In this document: in pieces, positions 5,667 through 8,677 of the stretch
Position numbering within the stretch: position 1 is the first letter of the stretch
Layout: each line of letters starts with the position of its first letter
DNA from: Alphaproteobacteria bacterium UBA7371
GTDB taxonomy: Bacteria > Pseudomonadota > Alphaproteobacteria > UBA8317
Length of the DNA: 8,677 nt
Reading direction: 5' to 3'
Assembly (NCBI GenBank): GCA_002469865.1
Contig: DKOD01000059.1
Location: forward strand, 1-8,677
Program-made: the position numbers and the translations under genes
The notes under the pieces: model-generated
Database searches by the model: none
What the model saw: only the letters and a program-made list of their open reading frames with translations
Told to the model about the DNA's origin: nothing

Positions 5667-7217
5667 ATGTTTTCTGGGCCCAAAAATCTTCCCGTGACGA
5701 GCAAGGCCGTGATTATTGGGGCAGGGCTTGGTGGACTGGCCTCTGCCATGCGCTTGTCGGCACGTGGGTATGAAGTCACCATCGTGGACCGACTTGACCA
5801 TGTTGGTGGTCGTGGAAGCTCCATTACCAAAAATGGTTATCGCTTTGATCTTGGCCCAACGATCATCACCGTGCCGCAATTGTTGGAAGATCTTTGGGCA
5901 GCTTGCGGCCGTAATTTTCATGATGACGTGGAATTGGTGCCGCTTGATGATTTTTACCAAATACGTTGGCCTGATGGATCATGTTTTACTGCATCGGCTG
6001 ATGATGACCGCCTGCGCGAAGAAGTAAAAAGGCTCGCGCCAGAGGATCTTGAAGGTTACGAGAAGTTCCTTGGTGACAGCGAAGCCCGATATTGGTTTGG
6101 ATTTGAGGATTTGGGCCGTCGCCCCATGGATAGCCTTTGGGGGTTGCTGAAGGTATTGCCACGCTTTGCCATGCTCAGGGCTGATCGTTCGGTGGCTGCC
6201 CATGTGGCCACCAGGGTCAAAAACCCAAAGTTGCAAATGGCCTTATCATTCCATCCGCTTTTCATTGGTGGTGATCCTTTCAAATGCACATCCATGTACA
6301 CCTTGGTTTCCTACCTCGAAAAAACTTTTGGTGTTCATTATGCCATGGGTGGGGTTCAGGCGATTGCTGATGCCATGGCGCAAGTGGTCAAAGATCAAAA
6401 TGGTCGTTTGATGCTCAATCGTGAGGTGGACCAATTAATGGTGTCATCCGATGGTCGGGCAAGTGGCGTGAAGCTCACTGATGGAACAAAGCTTGAGGCC
6501 GATATAGTGGTCTCTAATGCCGATGCGGGCCATACCTACCAGCGTCTCCTTCGCGATATCCCAAGGCGCCGTTGGACTGACAAAAAGCTTGCTTCCAAGC
6601 GTTGGTCCATGGGGCTCTATGTCTGGTATTTCGGCACCAAGGGAACGGCAGGCATGTATGAGAAGCTTGGCCATCACACCATCCTGAATGGTCCGCGTTA
6701 CGAGGGTTTGGTCAGGGATATTTTCCGCAATGGTCGGCTTAGTGACGACATGAGTTTGTACATTCACCGCCCCAGTGTGACCGATAAGAGCGTGGCGCCC
6801 GAGGGAGACGATACCTTCTATGTGCTGTCACCTGTTCCTCATTTGGGTCATGATAACCCCGTTGATTGGTCAAGCGAAGCGCCCATTTACCAGCAAAAGG
6901 TAGCAGCCCAGCTGGAAACATTGATGCCAGGTTTTCAAGAGCGTATCACCGAAAGTCTTGTGTTCACGCCTGAAGATTTTGCCGATCGCTATCTTTCGCC
7001 GCTGGGCTGTGGGTTTTCCATTGAGCCCAGAATTCTGCAATCGGCCTGGTTCCGCCCCCATAATGTGAGCGAGGAATTGCCAGGTCTTTATTTGGTTGGT
7101 GCAGGAACCCATCCCGGTGCTGGGGTGCCGGGGGTTATCTCCAGCGCTGAGGTGCTGGACCAACTTGTTCCTGAGGCGAGCGTGTCCACAGCACCATCGC
7201 CCGTGGGGGCAACATGA
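5667..7217 (+). CDS. crtI: phytoene desaturase CrtI
   Basis: FAD-dependent membrane-associated desaturase converting 15-cis-phytoene to neurosporene (three steps) or lycopene (four steps). The step number cannot be read from the sequence, but with CrtA present a neurosporene-to-spheroidene route is likely. 516 residues, the normal size. The N-terminal dinucleotide-binding fold is KAVIIGAGLGGLASAMRL (Gly18, Gly20, Gly23), then TIVDRLDHVGGRGSS. The C-terminal CrtI-family FAD signature GLYLVGAGTHPGAGVPGV begins at about residue 473. Start: ATG 5667 has GAGG (5657-5660) six bases upstream; a TTG at 5655 in frame would put that site within the gene. It is the first gene of the crtI-crtB unit, divergent from crtA across a 150-bp control region with two TGT-N12-ACA operators, and overlaps crtB by four bases (ATGA). 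CrtD (methoxyneurosporene desaturase) is a relative, but adjacency to crtB and the overall sequence favour CrtI. Confidence 0.94.
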   Translation: MFSGPKNLPVTSKAVIIGAGLGGLASAMRLSARGYEVTIVDRLDHVGGRGSSITKNGYRFDLGPTIITVPQLLEDLWAACGRNFHDDVELVPLDDFYQIRWPDGSCFTASADDDRLREEVKRLAPEDLEGYEKFLGDSEARYWFGFEDLGRRPMDSLWGLLKVLPRFAMLRADRSVAAHVATRVKNPKLQMALSFHPLFIGGDPFKCTSMYTLVSYLEKTFGVHYAMGGVQAIADAMAQVVKDQNGRLMLNREVDQLMVSSDGRASGVKLTDGTKLEADIVVSNADAGHTYQRLLRDIPRRRWTDKKLASKRWSMGLYVWYFGTKGTAGMYEKLGHHTILNGPRYEGLVRDIFRNGRLSDDMSLYIHRPSVTDKSVAPEGDDTFYVLSPVPHLGHDNPVDWSSEAPIYQQKVAAQLETLMPGFQERITESLVFTPEDFADRYLSPLGCGFSIEPRILQSAWFRPHNVSEELPGLYLVGAGTHPGAGVPGVISSAEVLDQLVPEASVSTAPSPVGAT

Positions 7218-8239
7218 GGTTGGGGGTAAGCATGAGGGATGATGATATTGGCCATTGCGCCGCAGCAATCCGCACAGGTTCCCATTCCTTTTATGCCGCT
7301 TCAAAACTTCTTCCTGGAGATGTTCGTGATCCGGTTCGTATTCTCTATGCTTTCTGTCGTTTGGCAGACGACGAAGTTGATGAGGGTCAGGACAAAACCA
7401 AGGCCGTGCTAAGCCTCGGGGAGCGGTTGGATCGCGTTTATGCAGGGCGGCCCATTGATCGTCCAGAAGACAGGGCCATGGCATCATTGGTGGTGGATCA
7501 TGAGATGCCGAGGGTTTTGCCTGAGGCCTTGCTTGAAGGTCTTGCCTGGGATGCCCAGGAGCGCCGGTATGAAACAATAGCTGATTTGCGTGATTATGCA
7601 GCCAGGGTGGCTGCAGCAGTAGGCGTGATGATGTGTGTGCTGATGAAGAGCAGAAACCGGGATGTTTTGGCGCGTGCCTGCGATTTGGGTGTTGCCATGC
7701 AGCTCACCAATATAGCCAGGGATGTGGGTGAGGATGCACGTGCCGGTCGCATTTATTTGCCAATTTCATGGTGCCGAGAGTCAGGGATTGATCCCAAATC
7801 ATTCCTTCAAAACCCTGTTATGGGTGACGAAATTGCGGGCATTGTTAAAAGATTGCTGGCTGAGGCTGATCGGCTTTATCGACGTTCCGAGGCTGGTATT
7901 GATGCGCTTCCATTCCGGGGCCGTATGGCCATTTGGTCAGCAAGGCTCATCTATGATGGCATTGGTGGATGCCTCAAAAGTCATGGCTATAATTCCATCG
8001 ATCATCGTGCATCCACAAGCACATGGCGCAAGCTATCCTGGATGGGCGAGTCTGTCGGGCGCACCATGCTGGGAAGTGTCATGCCCACGGCCGCCATTTT
8101 GCATGCCAAGCCACTCGATGAGGTTGCTTTTTTGGTGGATGCTGCAGAACGCCGGAAGGTGGGGGTCCGCCGCAGCCAGGCTGTCATGGATGTGCTCATG
8201 GATTTGGCCGAGCGTGACAGGATGCGCCTCTCGGGTTAA
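7214..8239 (+). CDS. crtB: phytoene synthase CrtB
   Basis: Condenses two geranylgeranyl diphosphates head to head to phytoene via prephytoene diphosphate, the first committed carotenoid step. 341 residues, as in Rhodobacter. Both Mg/diphosphate-binding aspartate motifs are intact: YAFCRLADDEVDEG (Asp52, Asp56) and QLTNIARDVGEDARAGRIYLP-like (Asp170, Asp174). RTGSHSFYAAS (20-30) and RVAAAVGVMMCVLM (131-144) are also characteristic. The ATG at 7214 overlaps the crtI stop (ATGA), suggesting coupled translation, and follows a G-rich GGGGG (7205-7209). An ATG at 7232 with GGGGGT just upstream is an almost equally good start and would shorten the protein by six residues with no loss of a motif. tspO follows after 55 bases. 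Confidence 0.95.
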   Translation: MRLGVSMRDDDIGHCAAAIRTGSHSFYAASKLLPGDVRDPVRILYAFCRLADDEVDEGQDKTKAVLSLGERLDRVYAGRPIDRPEDRAMASLVVDHEMPRVLPEALLEGLAWDAQERRYETIADLRDYAARVAAAVGVMMCVLMKSRNRDVLARACDLGVAMQLTNIARDVGEDARAGRIYLPISWCRESGIDPKSFLQNPVMGDEIAGIVKRLLAEADRLYRRSEAGIDALPFRGRMAIWSARLIYDGIGGCLKSHGYNSIDHRASTSTWRKLSWMGESVGRTMLGSVMPTAAILHAKPLDEVAFLVDAAERRKVGVRRSQAVMDVLMDLAERDRMRLSG

Positions 8240-8294
8240 GGCTCCCTAAGGTTAATAACCCTGCTTTTTGTTTGCGGCCCCAGGGAGGTGCCCC

Positions 8295-8677
8295 ATGTCG
8301 CTATGGGTGTTTTTTGTTTTGTTGGCAGCCTGTTTTGCCGCTGGTGCCACCGGTGCCTTATTCCCGCCAGGGCCATGGTATGAACGTTTAACCAAGCCAT
8401 CTTGGGTGCCGCCCAATTGGATGTTTCCGGTGGTGTGGACAAGTTTGTATTTTTTGATGGCCTTTGCCGGCGCCCGTGTTGCGGAGCTTGATGGCTCCGG
8501 TCTGGCCATGGCCCTCTGGTCGCTGCAAATTGCCTTCAACACCCTTTGGACACCAGTTTTTTTTGGTTTGCGGCGTCTTTCTGGTGCCTTGCCGGTGATG
8601 GCCGGTCTTTGGATTTCCGTCCTCGCCACCACCATGGCCCTTTGGCAGCTCGATTTTTATGCCGGCCTTGCCTTTTT
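8295..8677 (+). CDS. tspO: TspO/MBR family tryptophan-rich sensory protein, C-terminus outside window
   Basis: Polytopic membrane protein that binds porphyrins and cholesterol-like ligands; in Rhodobacter sphaeroides it represses pigment genes in response to oxygen, probably through tetrapyrrole export or turnover. The first 127 residues are present (family about 155-165). Strong ribosome site AGGGAGG (8282-8288) six bases before the ATG. Family motifs: LFPPGPWYERLTKPSWVPPN (about 22-41), FPVVWTSLYFLMAFAGA (44-60), and WSLQIAFNTLWTPVFFGLRR (75-94), with the expected Trp and Asn residues. About four of the five usual transmembrane helices are visible: roughly 3-23, 44-62, 71-91 and 98-118. The reading frame runs off the right edge with no stop. 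It sits directly after crtB, as tspO (crtK) does in Rhodobacter clusters; the 55-base gap has no convincing terminator, so it may be cotranscribed with crtIB. Confidence 0.95.
   Translation, partial: MSLWVFFVLLAACFAAGATGALFPPGPWYERLTKPSWVPPNWMFPVVWTSLYFLMAFAGARVAELDGSGLAMALWSLQIAFNTLWTPVFFGLRRLSGALPVMAGLWISVLATTMALWQLDFYAGLAF

Noticed and set aside
8246..8275. Palindrome GGTTAATAACC with a T run between crtB and tspO as a terminator
   Set aside because: The arms leave only a one-base loop, so a stable hairpin would have very few pairs; not convincing.
1..8677. CRISPR arrays, insertion sequences, tRNA/rRNA genes, prophage or defence genes
   Set aside because: No direct-repeat array, transposase, RNA-gene signature or attachment site was seen; the window is filled by photosynthesis genes.

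Overview
This window is a stretch of an alphaproteobacterial photosynthesis gene cluster (PGC) of the purple-bacterial type. Every gene belongs to bacteriochlorophyll, carotenoid, tetrapyrrole or photosynthetic electron-transfer metabolism. The presence of crtA (spheroidene monooxygenase), the order crtA-bchI-bchD-bchO divergent from crtI-crtB-tspO, and hemA and a cytochrome c2 gene just outside it point to the spheroidene-pathway phototrophs (Rhodobacter/Roseobacter-like clusters). Sampled lines run at about 43-55% G+C, well below the 65-70% usual in Rhodobacter. A lower-GC, perhaps marine, relative or a lineage that acquired such a cluster is therefore plausible, but I cannot name the organism from the sequence.

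Layout. Bases 1-705 (+) hold the 3' part of hemA (5-aminolevulinate synthase). A possible terminator spans its end, and 803-1225 (+) encode a secreted cytochrome c2. A strong intrinsic terminator at 1258-1285 closes that unit and lies partly inside the end of the convergent bchO. From 5516 down to 1261 (-) runs a tightly overlapped operon crtA-bchI-bchD-bchO; each junction overlaps by 4 or 17 bases. Between crtA and crtI is a 150-bp divergent control region with two perfect TGT-N12-ACA palindromes (the PpsR/CrtJ site). From 5667 to the right edge (+) runs crtI-crtB (4-base overlap) and then tspO, which is cut by the window end. There is no gap over 300 bases without a gene.

How the genes work together. 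HemA makes 5-aminolevulinate, the precursor of all tetrapyrroles. BchI and BchD are the AAA+ and VWA subunits of Mg-chelatase, which inserts Mg into protoporphyrin IX at the branch to bacteriochlorophyll; BchO is an associated alpha/beta hydrolase of uncertain role. CrtB makes phytoene, CrtI desaturates it, and CrtA oxygenates the finished acyclic carotenoid to its 2-keto form. Cytochrome c2 returns electrons from the bc1 complex to the reaction centre. TspO is an outer/inner-envelope porphyrin-binding protein that in Rhodobacter tunes photosynthesis gene expression to oxygen. 

I did not find an undescribed system. The points most worth checking are the paired repressor sites almost exactly ten helical turns apart, the run of non-ATG starts in the crtA-bchIDO operon, and the one-way terminator embedded in the bchO tail.
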